Below are positions 11,901-23,281 of a stretch of 64,000 nucleotides of DNA, in pieces (position 1 is the stretch's first letter; every line of letters begins with the position of its first letter). Origin of the DNA: Gymnorhina tibicen. Its lineage: Eukaryota > Chordata > Aves > Passeriformes > Artamidae. A model generated the notes under the pieces. It was not told the DNA's origin, did no database searches, and was given only the letters and a program-made list of their open reading frames with translations. The translations under genes and the position numbers were made by a program. The stretch spans positions 1 to 64,000 of the forward strand of contig VXAZ01003270.1 in NCBI GenBank assembly GCA_013399875.1, given 5' to 3'.

Positions 11901-13189
11901 TTACCAACACACTGACTAAAAGGAAGAACTTTTATGTCATAAGCAAAATTTGAACTAAGAAATTTTGGTTTTTTTGCCTTCCATAATCATCTTGAGTATT
12001 GGGCAAATCAGAAACAGCAAATAAAATCATTACGCTTCAGCCTTCTTTTTTCCTAGAATTCTAAATGGAGATATAAGGTCAATGCCAATCAGGCAAATAG
12101 GATGAGATAATTGCTTAAAGAAAGCAAATAATTTTCTAGCTGAAAAGGTTTCAATTTTTGAAAGCCTAGATATTTCACACACCAGTGTTAACACTGAAAA
12201 AAGTGGGTGATTCCTTTTATCAAAGCATAATACATATTTTATACCCCTGCCAATTGTAACGAGACCATACACAGTAAACTTAAAAGTATAAGCCCATGCT
12301 TTCCCACATCGCTTGTAGAATTATTTTACACAAACACTATGATTGTGCTATTATGTGATAACAATCAGGTAGATGACCAGAAATGGGAATAGCTACTTTG
12401 GCATCCTAAGATAATACTAAATGGAAAATAATCCACAAAACAAAACAAAACAACAAACGAACAACAGCAACAAAAAAGTTAGAATTAGTTTCTACAGTAT
12501 TGCGAATGTAATACTTACGTCTAGAAATGTAACTACACACAGCTATGCCCATTCCCAGTCACTTTCTTGTGATTGCACATGACTGCAGGAGGATAAACAT
12601 AGATATAAGCAAACAATGCAATGAAAACAGAGGTATTCAGTTTGGGGTTTTTTCCTGTAATAGACTCTGCATGAAAAAGATGCATTTTTTCCAGCAGTCC
12701 TGAATACACTTACTGTAGTGTATTTCAGTAGGTAAACAATATGTTGCAAATTCTCAGTGCTATGAGAGAGAATTTATTGAAATACTTTTTATTTCTTATT
12801 AGGATATTTTCTCACTCCACTATCTGCCTGTGATAGTTGTAAAAACTGACTTCATTACAGACAGATGTAGAAGCAAATTAAAGGATATATAGCTGATAGA
12901 AAACAAGGACTCCAGTCTGGCAGAGCTTCCAGTCTCAGGTCTGAAGCTGCTGGCAACAAGGTTCAAACTTTACTGAGCTTCTAGTACAATTTCTCTCAGA
13001 TTTGTTCTTCGTTATAAGTTCTTCTTTTTTTTTTCCATATCCAGAGACAAGTAAGCCCCGAGACTAGCTGTATTTTCAGAAGCAACCCTCTCCCAGTGCC
13101 ACCACCTTGAAATGTTATTGCAAATATGTGTGGATTTTAGAAAACTAGAGGTGTTATTTATTTTTCTGAGCATTAGGTTTACATGGCAA
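8909..13189. other. Non-coding stretch, few short simple-sequence tracts
   Basis: No gene, RNA or element is recognised. A frame at 8965-9225 (+) encodes 86 residues with eight cysteines next to the LTR. Stretches at 9,360-9,960 and 10,400-10,560 are less AT-rich than their surroundings and could be very old repeats. An A/C-only tract of the (CAAAA)n and (CAA)n type lies at about 12,437-12,477. None of these supports a gene call. Confidence 0.55.
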
Positions 13190-13546
13190 TGTTTTGGTAA
13201 TGGGGGAGCTGCAGGGGTGGTCTCTGTGAGAAAACTCCAGGAGTTGTCCCTGTCAGACACAGCTGGTTCCAATGGACCCACCCCTGGTCAGAGCTGACCC
13301 CACCACGACACCAATGGTGCCTCTGTGATAACTCATTTCAGAAAGGGTGAAAAATGCTGTGCAGCAGCTGGGAGACATGAGAGGGAAAACATGAGAGAAA
13401 CAGCCCTGCAGACAGCAAGGAAGGGTGTGGAGGAGGTGCTGCAGGCAGCAGAGCAGGGATTCCCCTGCAGTCTGGAGGATACCAAGGGGAAGCAGTTTGT
13501 GCCCCTGCAGCCCGTGGAGGACCACATCAGAGACCACTGAGAAAAT
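13190..13546 (+). mobile_element. LTR fragment, long ERVL-type family (5' half)
   Basis: Seen: TGTTTTGGTAATGGGGGAGC, GCAGGGGTGGTCTCTGTGAG, then CATGAGAGAAACAGCCCTGC, AGACAGCAAGGAAGG, GAGGAGGTGCTGCAGGCAGC and CCCCTGCAGCCCGTGGAGGA. The same modules occur in the same order in the 1.1-kb LTRs at 27.5 kb and 56.6 kb, so relatedness is visible within this window. Only the first third to half is present. The copy stops near 13,546 without the poly(A) region or terminal CA. Overlapping frames of up to 94 codons on both strands arise from its GC-rich composition and are not genes. Confidence 0.75.
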
Positions 13547-16500
13547 ATCACAGTGGGAAGTATCGCTCTACATGTGCTATTTCTTACATTGCACTTCTGA
13601 ACATTGGCTAGTGCTGGAGACAGAATAGAGACCTACATGGACCTTAGGTGTAAAACTGTGTTCACTTTTATCTTATTCTGCTAAGGAAAGTGAGATCTCA
13701 GAAATCTTAGAAGTCTTAGCATTTTCGGAAGGCTTAGAAAGACATAGGAGGCTTCAAACAGAAGTGATAAGTTAAAGGTAGAAATTTCCATGCAAGTTTC
13801 ATTGGGATGCACTGTGGGGAAGGTCTGGAGACAAGATTTTTGGACTTTAGTACGGCTAAAATATTTCTCTGCAAGTAAATTAGATCTGATTTCTGGAAGA
13901 TGGTATTTAGATAAATTTTTAAAATATTTAAATAAGAAGTAACTCTGAAGTGCTCAACACCCTTCACAGTTTCATATTCACTATGAGATCTAAAAGCACT
14001 CAGTATAGACTCAGATCCAGGAATAAAAACCACTTATTTAAAACAGTTTTTACACCAGAATATAGTAAGGACCTTTTATAGGACTCTCTAGGTTTTAATA
14101 GATAGATATTAGAGATGTTAATGTAGTACAATATTATAATAAAACAAGATGAGTTGTAATATAAATGTACATTAACTCACGTGCTAATGATCAACATAAG
14201 CCACAGGAACAGATGCCAGTGGTTTCATGTCCTTTCATCAAAAGGGAGACAGAGCCTATTTAAATGTTTTAATTGTTGGGAAAGAAATGGATTTGCTTTT
14301 ATCCAATCAATACTACTTTGACCAAGAATCAATTAAACTGACAAGGCTTCTCTTATTGAAGTAAGTAGGGGCTTTAATTAAATTCCATTCTATAGTTTAA
14401 GCAAGGCACTGGAAGACAAGGAGAACACAAAGGCTACTTTGAATTTGGTGTGTATATTGGAAGTATGGTTTTAGGAGTAAATAATAAATTAAACTTCAGA
14501 TATATTAACACTTTATATCATACTACATATCAAAATGAAGCCGCAGAGTGACCCCATATATTACAGCATGTATATCTATTTTGAATTAGCAGGAAACGGA
14601 ATGCTCTGCATGATCCTTTATTTATGACAGTGACATAGTATGTACAAGGGCATCCTTCTATTTCCTCGGAAAACGTCATTAGTACTAAACAGTCGCTCTT
14701 TGCCTATTTCCTTAGAAGATCACTGCACAAAAATGAGACACTGCAGAAAAACAACGGGCTCCATTTAATTGGTGCAACCCTTCCCCTTTCCTATCAGCAG
14801 CACAACTCTATATTCACTCTGGGGCAAAGAAGTTATTAAAGCATTTCAAATGATATTTTCAAAGGGAATTTTCCTTTTTTCTTATTACCTCTTCAAATCT
14901 GAATCACTGGGTGAGAAGAGAGGCCAAAGAGATGAAATAAAAGCTTACTTCCAGAAAATTATTGAAAATGATGTCATGAAATCAAACAGGCTTTGGTATA
15001 AAAAATCTTCAGAAGAGAAAATACACTTTAAGCAAAAGTCCTAAAATACAAAGTCTTTCTGCAAGTGGCAACACCTCAGATCACTTAGCCTGGAGTGATC
15101 ATTTCAGTCTCCTGATGTGATGCTATTCCAGCTTATTTTCCTCAGGCTGCTTTGCTCACTAAAGCAAGTAATTAGAGTAGCAAATAATAGATCCAGAGTC
15201 CCAAATTAACTTTCAATATTATCATCTTTTTGCTAGTGGCTAAAACAATTCTTACATTGGTAAATCTATATACCTTCCTGCTAAACAGCTATTAAAATAA
15301 ATGATTGGGTAAAAATCATTTTCAGCATCCTTGTTCTAAAATATGCCATTTTTGTGAAAATTAAATAGCATACTAAGTGATCAGCAGGTTCCTCTGGTTA
15401 AATATTCTTTTTAATTGCTCATTGGTTCAGTCCACACATGTTTTATGTACAGAAGTTCTTATGTCAGGGAGTGTCTCCAACTTGTGGCATGATGGCAAGC
15501 TTTGTGTTTACATTAATAGTTTTCGAAGATTAGTGGGTTATTCTCAATGTGTTGGACAAATTAGCAGAAAAAATATGATAGTTTTTGATTTAAGGAGAAT
15601 TTTGTCTTTTCTTTAAATTGTGATGACAATTACAATCCTCTATAACTAGCTCAGTGGTTTCCAGCATAACAGTTTTTTCTGCTTATAAATACCGTTTTTA
15701 AAAATTAATGTGTTAATTTATAGGTTGGATAAAAATAACCATATATGTAAGTGTATATTATATTTAATTTTTATATTATATTACTATATACAATAACGTA
15801 TTTAATAGAGGTAAATGATTTAAACTGAATGAAAAATTTAATGATTTTTTTTTTGTTTCATAGTTGAGATGAAGCTTTTGCTTTTCATTCTGCTATACAA
15901 CATCTAAAAACTCTGAAGTACTGCAATTTCCAACAAAGAGATGACATTTACTGAATATTTTTAAGTGATTGCAACAGCTGTGGGTAATTGTTCAAATTAT
16001 ACTGATATTTATGGACAAGGTATAATCCTTCTATACTCAAAAAAAAAACAAATAAGCTTCTGGAACAATATAAAAGCAAAAAGTAAATAAAATGGATAGA
16101 CAAATAAATAAATAAACCCCCAAAACCTGCACAAACTAAGCTCCATGCTTACCCCAGTTCTGTTCACAAAGTTATAGCAATTTAACAATGGTGGGACTGC
16201 ATCCAGTATTCATGCTCTATGGTAATGTTAAACTTATGAAATTCCCTGTCAAAATCAGTTTTAAATTTGTGTACATCACTGAATTTTTGCCACGGCTATG
16301 AAAATAAAAGCTGTCTATCAGCAGTTTTGATACAGGTTTTAATAAAATTTGCAAATAATAAGCTTTTCAGTGTCTTTCTACAACTGTCTGCACACCTTGT
16401 AAGAGTAGAGCTCATGTTGCCTCCTTCACCTAATTGGTGAACAAGTTAAAACTGCTACTAAAACAGTGTTATAAGGGGCTGTGAGCCACAAAATGTTTAT

Positions 16501-19500
16501 CAACTCCTGCGCAGACCCTATTGAGCTACTGACTTTCTTATGAAGAGTTAAATACTTTGTCACTTATAATAGCTATGGCATGGGTTTTAACCCAGAAGAA
16601 GTCATTACATAAAGTAGTTTGTAATATATTTTCAGCAGGAATGATCTGTCATGCCCTAAGAAGATTTAGTCAAACTCTGGTCCAACTCTGAATGTCTACT
16701 TTTGAATTAATAACTTGTCAGTTGCTTTGCCAATCACTACATAACAGCCAGGATGAAGCACTTCTCTCTGGCTGCAGCACCTTTGTGCTGATAGCGAGGA
16801 AGCAGCTTCTTTGGCACCTTTTGAAAGATTTTCTGATTTTATTAATAACTTTCTGTACACAGATCATGAGCTGTTTTAGAAAACACAGCATTTAAGGATT
16901 TATGCAGAACCAACCTGCTTTTTAGTACCTTATTACTTTTCCCAGGAGTGCACAAACACATCAGAATGTCTGTCCCAGCAGCACCCTCAACGTTCTCCTG
17001 TGTCTCTCCATTTTCTACCCTATATTCTACATAATGGACTAAAAGGAAGAGTTGATGAGCAGGTATCACACAGATCACGCTAGAAAAGATAAGATTTTTT
17101 AACTACGATCCTGAATTATTTAGACTTAAAATAAAATTGCATAAAACCAACTCTATTTCAACTAAATATCAACAAAAGATTCTAAAAATTACCAAAGAAG
17201 CTGTTTTCCACATTTCTCTTCTTCTTTTTCCTTTGTAAAGCAAATTGTTTTGAACATATGTGTATCTCTTTACCGATTAAAAACTGAATGACCAAGTAAA
17301 TATTTTCATTCTATGGGAAATATTCACCCTTTTGATCATCTTGTGAAATATATTTTTCATAATTTTGCTGACAGGCAAAAATTGTATTTGAGTGCTATCT
17401 CAGAACAAAATATTTCATAAGTGTAGCTATTTTCATATTATTAGCAACTCATGTTCCAACATTTCTTCATTCCTTAAACATTGTACAAAATTTCTTCCTT
17501 CCTATAGCAATTTGTACTTATCTTGAAAAATAAAATATTTTGGAAGTCTTATGTTTTTGCATAACAGTTGCATAAACACTCTCCTTTTTCCTCAGTGATG
17601 TCACCAAGATGTCAGCCATGAAAAAAGGAAACTTTGGTTTCCTGTTATACAGAATTGGTAACAGAATCCTTGTGTTTTTCTACCTCACTCTCCCGTAATA
17701 CTCTTGCAATACCCATTTCATGGTCTTTAGGCTCATGTGTTGAAGAGCAGTTTTCTCCTGCCACTGTGTTATGCAACACAGTTGTACGGACAGTTCTGGG
17801 TTCTGGTTTTCTGAGTAGTTTTTCTCTCACACTCTTCCTTTGAAAAGGAGGAAATAAGCAAGCAGAAAAATCAGCTCCACCAGTTGCAGCTATTTTTGAA
17901 AGGGCAAGGGCCCCTGTTAGAATCAGTAGAGGTAAGCACAGTTTCATTGTTTTCTTTTTTCATCTGCTTATTAACAGGAGTTCCAGTGCAAAGAAAAGAC
18001 GTGTTTGACTAATAAATGCTCTGCAACATTGCATTTAATTAACATCATGTTACACTTTTTCTAGAGCAGTCATAGTTTATTTTAGTAGTTGGGGGATCAA
18101 GATTTCAGGCTTTTATTTGACTGCTACTTCCATTTCAATAACTCACATTTAAATACATTGCCAGACATAGCAAGAAGAGCTAGACAGAGAGGTGATGTCA
18201 CGGCATGGATGACATCACGATGGCCAACAAGGGTTGCATGGAAGACATCTCAGAGAACTAGGGAACTGTGAAGGTTGGATTACTTTTCAAGCAACTGAGG
18301 ACTATCAGGCCTTTGCACAAAGCCTCTGTGTATGTATTTTTCTGTCCAACTCAGCCCACTAGAGATTGCGGCACAGTCTTGCCACGTGCAGACAATTTTC
18401 AAATATAGATATAGAAGTGAAGAAGCATTCTTATTAGTAAAAGCCTATTCCCACTTGATGGTGGCACTGTCTAGAGTGGGCCACCTCTCACTTGTGTCTT
18501 CTGAGTTCTGTTCCCCAGTTTATCAATCATTTTGTCATGATTGACTGACTTAGACAGATGTCTATAAAGCTTCTAGGACAATTAGTATTTTTAATAGGGC
18601 TGAAGGAAATATTAGTTTCTTTTCTGAGAAGGGAGGCTGTGAAATTCACCTATGTACCTTTAGATTCGAGGTTAAATAAGACCACAGAGCGATACTTCAT
18701 CACAGTTGATGGATTGAGTCTTTTAGACATGGGAAAAAAATCAGGATTTAAGTGTTACATGAAATTCAGCTAGTGAGCTACTTATGTCATTTTTCGGGGT
18801 ATTTTTTGAAGACCTTGGGAGTTTTTTGGCTTTCTGTTTCTATACACTTGGTTTATTTGTCAGTGCTTCCTCACAAGCAGTAGAATTTTCTGTCATAACT
18901 AACTGATACCAGGAAAGAATCTGTTACTGCAGTTCTCTAGATACAGCCTTTATTAACCAGTTTGTGGGGTATCACTGCTGGGGCTAGCAAGGTTAGCTGC
19001 AGATCTTCAGTTAGGAAAAGACCACTGCAGCAAAGCTTACTCAAATTAAAATAACAATCTAACAACAAAAAAAAACCCAAACCCTGTATTTTTTTCCCTC
19101 CAACATCAGCTAGGACATAACCTGCATCACCCCACAGAGTTTCCCCTTTTTCTCAGATAACATAGGACATACGATTCTGCCCCCCATTAGCACTGAGTTT
19201 GATAGCTTGCTAGCTTGCATCATGGTGTTCTTTTAATCGGTTGATTACGTACATGCCCCGGGTAAGTTATTATGTTAACATCTGATGATTTAGCAAACTG
19301 CTCTGATTTTATTTATTTATTTTACTTCTGGCTCAAACATTTTCTAGTACCAATGTTCAAAGTGTAATGTCTTACTGAAAGCAGCCTATATTCACAGCTC
19401 CTGGGTATTTGCATTAGTGGTAATGGTTGCCTTGAGCCATGGGAAAACAATATGGGTTTTAATGTACATGCTTAACATTTAGTGCTAGTTCCCTAACTTT

Positions 19501-19940
19501 AAAAAGCCGAGCTTAAATATTTATGAAACGCCATTGTTCATTTCGAATTGAGTAACAACTGATTATCTTTCATAGAGATATCTGCAAGACCTGAAGTCAG
19601 GTTTCTATGCTGAGTTGCAGGGCTGCAGATGTTGGTTTGACTCTTGTGGGCCAAAGGGTTCAAACTACACTATAGTTTTTCAAATGAAAATTTAATTTCT
19701 ATGGCTATAACCAAGCTGTGGGGGATAGTTCAAATCAGGTTAATGCAGCTAGAAAATAGTGATTTAGTGTGGTGTGTTCAGAGCTTGTCATTAGATAATT
19801 TCCTGAATTTATTAGGCATTTGCTTATAAACTGTACAGATCTCCACATCCAGAATGTGCCTGTACAAATTGTATTGAAAGCGTCTTTTTACCTTTCAGCT
19901 CTCAAGACAGAGGAAATTCCAAAATAAGTCTACTGACAGG
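13547..19940. other. Non-coding stretch
   Basis: AT-rich unique sequence with very AT-rich parts near 15,690-15,810 and an (AAAT)n tract at 16,101-16,116. A 9-bp perfect inverted repeat lies at 18,192-18,218. A 100-codon minus-strand frame (17,645-17,947) starts with a signal-peptide-like segment but has no recognised homologue. No gene or RNA can be supported. Confidence 0.55.
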
Positions 19941-20090
19941 TTTGTTTGTTCATTTCCTTGTTTTTTGGGGTTTTGGTTTTTTGTTTGTTTGCTGGGTTTT
20001 GTTGTTGTTGGTTTTTGTTATGTTTTTTTTGTTTGGTTGGTTGTTGTTTTTTGTTTGTTTGTTTTGTTTCCGTTTGTTTGTTTTGTTTTT
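19941..20090. repeat. G/T-only low-complexity tract
   Basis: About 150 bp of the + strand is composed almost only of T and G, in interrupted TTTG, TTTTG and TTG units. It contains only a handful of A or C bases. A 63-codon hydrophobic frame across it is an artefact, because G/T codons give Phe, Leu, Val, Trp and Cys. It is a degenerate simple repeat with strong strand asymmetry and no coding role. Confidence 0.9.
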
Positions 20091-22769
20091 CTTTAAGCCC
20101 TCTGGTCCTTTAAGAAAGGAATTTCTACAATAAAGCCTGTTGGAAATGCACTGGATATAGATGTATAAATAGGCTTAATCGTATGTCACAATGAGAAAAG
20201 AGTTATTGTGCCTTCATTTCAAATGGTGACATGAATGTTCTGTAAACACACTCTTTGACATGAGCAGGCATTTTAGTATTATCAGCCAAAACTGAATCTA
20301 TGGTCTTTTGGCTGGAAAAAAACTGCAATAACTTGGTCCCTGTGAGGATAAAAATTACTGGATTAAAAATATTAATGTTTGTTTGATTTGATTGAATAAT
20401 TACTTTTTGTGCCAGTGCCTTATTGTTTATACAGACATTTCACCTATGCTCTTCTTTATTTAATTTGATTATAATCCTTTCCCCATACACAAACCTGTCT
20501 ATGAGGTAAATATGCTTGACTGAATAGTAGCGAATATTTAGATAAGGTACCAATGACTGGAGGGTAATTGCAATATTTAGCAATTATATGTACAATACTC
20601 CATGCCCCAGTGGGACTTCTGCTGAGAATGTGCTTTACATTGTGTAGGAACAACCAAGGACAGAAAAGAGCCACAAATATTCCCATTAGGCAGTTTAGTG
20701 TTGAAGACTATTTCACAGGTTAGGATTAAAATAATAGATAGCAGTGTAGTAAGAACTCTGGGAACAACCTGAGACAGCTATTTCCTGAGGAACAGAAACC
20801 CTTCCGTGCAACTAATGTCATCTGTTACTTCTGCTCTACTAGTTCCATACTGTTTCCTCTCCTCAGACCTGAAGGAGAAAAATAGAGACTTTCTAGCCAG
20901 ATTTAACTTAAGTCAGTAACAGTAATCCTACTAATTCCAAGTTCCACCACGGTTACTTGGCCCTCAGAAGAGCACAACATTAAGTAGCACATTTGCAAAA
21001 AACAACCTTGTATGTGAGCATTGTAGTGAGAAACATCAAGAAAATGGCAGAAATATTTTACCCACTTGACTTAGAGATAAAAAAATCAGTTGAAAAGTGC
21101 TTGTTGGACCCTGTTACTGGTATCATGAAAGGCATAATTTAATGAAAGAAATAAATTGCTTATTACATGTACACTTGTTATCAGCACAGATTACACGTAA
21201 AACACAATTGCTGAACAGAAAACAAGTTCTGCAGGGCGCATTGGGTTGATGATCTCATTAGAACTAATGACCTTGAACACCATTCAGGCTTAGTTTAACA
21301 CTCCAAAACCTGTCAGGCACTGCTCTGGTTCTTATTTAATTAACTCTCAATGTTCTTATATGCCACAGGATAAATGACAAGAACAAGTATCTCAATTCTG
21401 CAATCAGTCTTCATTGATTTCAATGTCTCTTATGGACACTGGATTTAGAAATCTCAGCCAAGATGTTTGAAATATCATTATAAAATAGAATATTTAATTT
21501 TATGATGACACAGAATTCCCTTTAAAGGCATGGGGATTATCTACAGTCCAATAAATATCCCAGCATCTGTATGAAAAAGGTGTGGTTAACTGTGAATAAT
21601 TTTCCTTGTTTACTTGTAACTTCTTTTCTTTCCACCATCTATTTGTTCTTTTTTAAATTCTCTTTTCTGTAGTTTCAACTAAAAGTTTTGCTCAAGACTG
21701 CCCTTAGTCTGGCTCCCCAACACACCCCAAAATGCTACCTTGAATTCCATAATAGCTGCAATTTATGTTAGCTTGAATATCACGGGAGCTGGGCTGAATC
21801 TTTAGTGCTGCAGTGAAAGGCAGAAGTAGAAATTACAATTCCTGGGGTGCCAAACCTAATCATTTTTTTCGGCTCATTCAGCCAAGTTCTACTCATGCAA
21901 CCTGACTACAGACTGGATCTGGCCAAGCAGCAGCCTAGATCTGGCCCAGGGGATGAGTTAACCTACGTCCCTGAAACAGAACAGCAAAACTTGCAGGTTA
22001 GAAGTAGAAGAGATCTGTCAGAATTCCTACCCTGTTAAAATTGCTCCCAAGGAAGAAGAAGGAGAAAGCAAGAGAAGGGATGGGACATGTGGTAAAAGTG
22101 TCATAGGGCATGCAACAGTATGGGATCTGGAATGTGGAGGCAGGCACATAAAGAAAAATGGAAATGTAATGTGAAAATAGGGGATGTGAAATGCAAACTG
22201 GAAGGGTAGGATGAAAAAATAAGGAACACAAGAATGTGAAGAATGAATATAGTTATAGGAAGAAGGACTTAATGGAGTTGTATACCTCTTCCTCCCCTCA
22301 ATAACATTCAGTAACTCCAGGTTGTCCACTATTACTTTGTCTGTATTACAGTTTAGCTATACCATGGGTGAAGAGGACAACCAGTATCAATCTTTGCAGG
22401 GCTGATCCTCACAGTGTTTGATGCTGGATGATCAGTCATGCCTATTTCCAAAGCCAATCTAATCTAGAGAACCTGGGTTTGCATGGATCCTGTTTGGTTT
22501 TTTGTTTTGCTGATGCTTGATAGCACTGATACACTCACGTTTGAGTATATTCTTACACCCCATAATAAACTTCTTTCATTTTATAGAGCTATTCGTAGAA
22601 AGATGCTCTGCCTAAGTAGGGGTAAACCATCTCAAGGTTGACACTATTTGCAAAAGTTGTCAGTGATGGTTGGAGAAGGTGGGTCATGCTGCTTTTGGTG
22701 TTGAAGAATGCTGAGACCAGATTGACTCATCAATCCCAAAGTTAAACATTCTGAGGATGTGAAGAACAA
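20091..22769. other. Non-coding stretch, nothing recognised
   Basis: No open frame above 100 codons shows any coding signature. The minus-strand frame of 100 codons at 22,027-22,329 is pyrimidine-biased low-complexity sequence. No repeat family is recognised. Confidence 0.55.
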
Positions 22770-23281
22770 TGTTTCCTGAAAGAATCTGGCACTGGGGAGT
22801 GTGAGGCAGACAAAGTTTCTGATAAAGGAACTAAGAAGCAGTAGTACTGCTTAATGATATAAAGGCTGCTGAGCTGACACAGCTGTCAGTCAATCACTTT
22901 ATACTATAAAAACCCAGTCCCACCTTTTAATGCTGGGAACTTCTAACACACTCCTTCTTGGAGTGTGTGGGGACAGTGCTCCTATGAGTGGGAGACATCA
23001 CTCAAGGTTAATCCTTGAGGCTTAGAGAAAGACACCTGCCCACAGTTGTTTCTATGGGTGAGTAACATCAATCTCTACTTAATAATTACTAAGCTAGCTT
23101 TGAAATTATTGATTTAATAGTGCACTGTATTGGTGGTTATAACTATCTATACTGTGTAGTAAGTAATTTCAGTTAAAGTATTTTAGTCTATTATCATTGC
23201 CATCATCAATTTAAAGAAATACTTTATTTGATTCATAAGAATATATTTGGTTCTCCTCCTCAATCCTGCAGGACAAAGTCA
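22770..23281 (+). mobile_element. Possible retroviral LTR followed by primer-site-like triplet
   Basis: Seen: TATAAAAA at 22,905-22,912 and, about 35 bp downstream, a perfect 9-bp hairpin (ACACACTCC at 22,946-22,954 and GGAGTGTGT at 22,960-22,968, loop TTCTT). An AT-rich segment follows, then ATTCATAAGAATATATTTGG and CCTGCAGGACAAAG. The block closes with CA at 23,280-23,281, five bases, and TGG at 23,287-23,289, where a retroviral tRNA primer site would begin. Inference: U3-R-U5 of an avian endogenous retrovirus, with U3 starting near the TG at 22,770. Against: no clear AATAAA, a weak primer-site match after TGG, and no second LTR. It could be unique DNA with a chance TATA box. Confidence 0.4.
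22946..22968. repeat. Perfect 9-bp stem-loop
   Basis: ACACACTCC and its exact reverse complement GGAGTGTGT are separated by the loop TTCTT. It sits just downstream of a TATAAAAA box, where a transcript from that box would begin, so it would fold near the 5' end of such an RNA. Function is unknown. Confidence 0.85.

Noticed and set aside
19942..20133. 63-codon hydrophobic frame resembling a membrane protein
   Set aside because: It is the translation of a G/T-only simple repeat, which can encode little else than Phe, Leu, Val, Cys, Trp and Gly.
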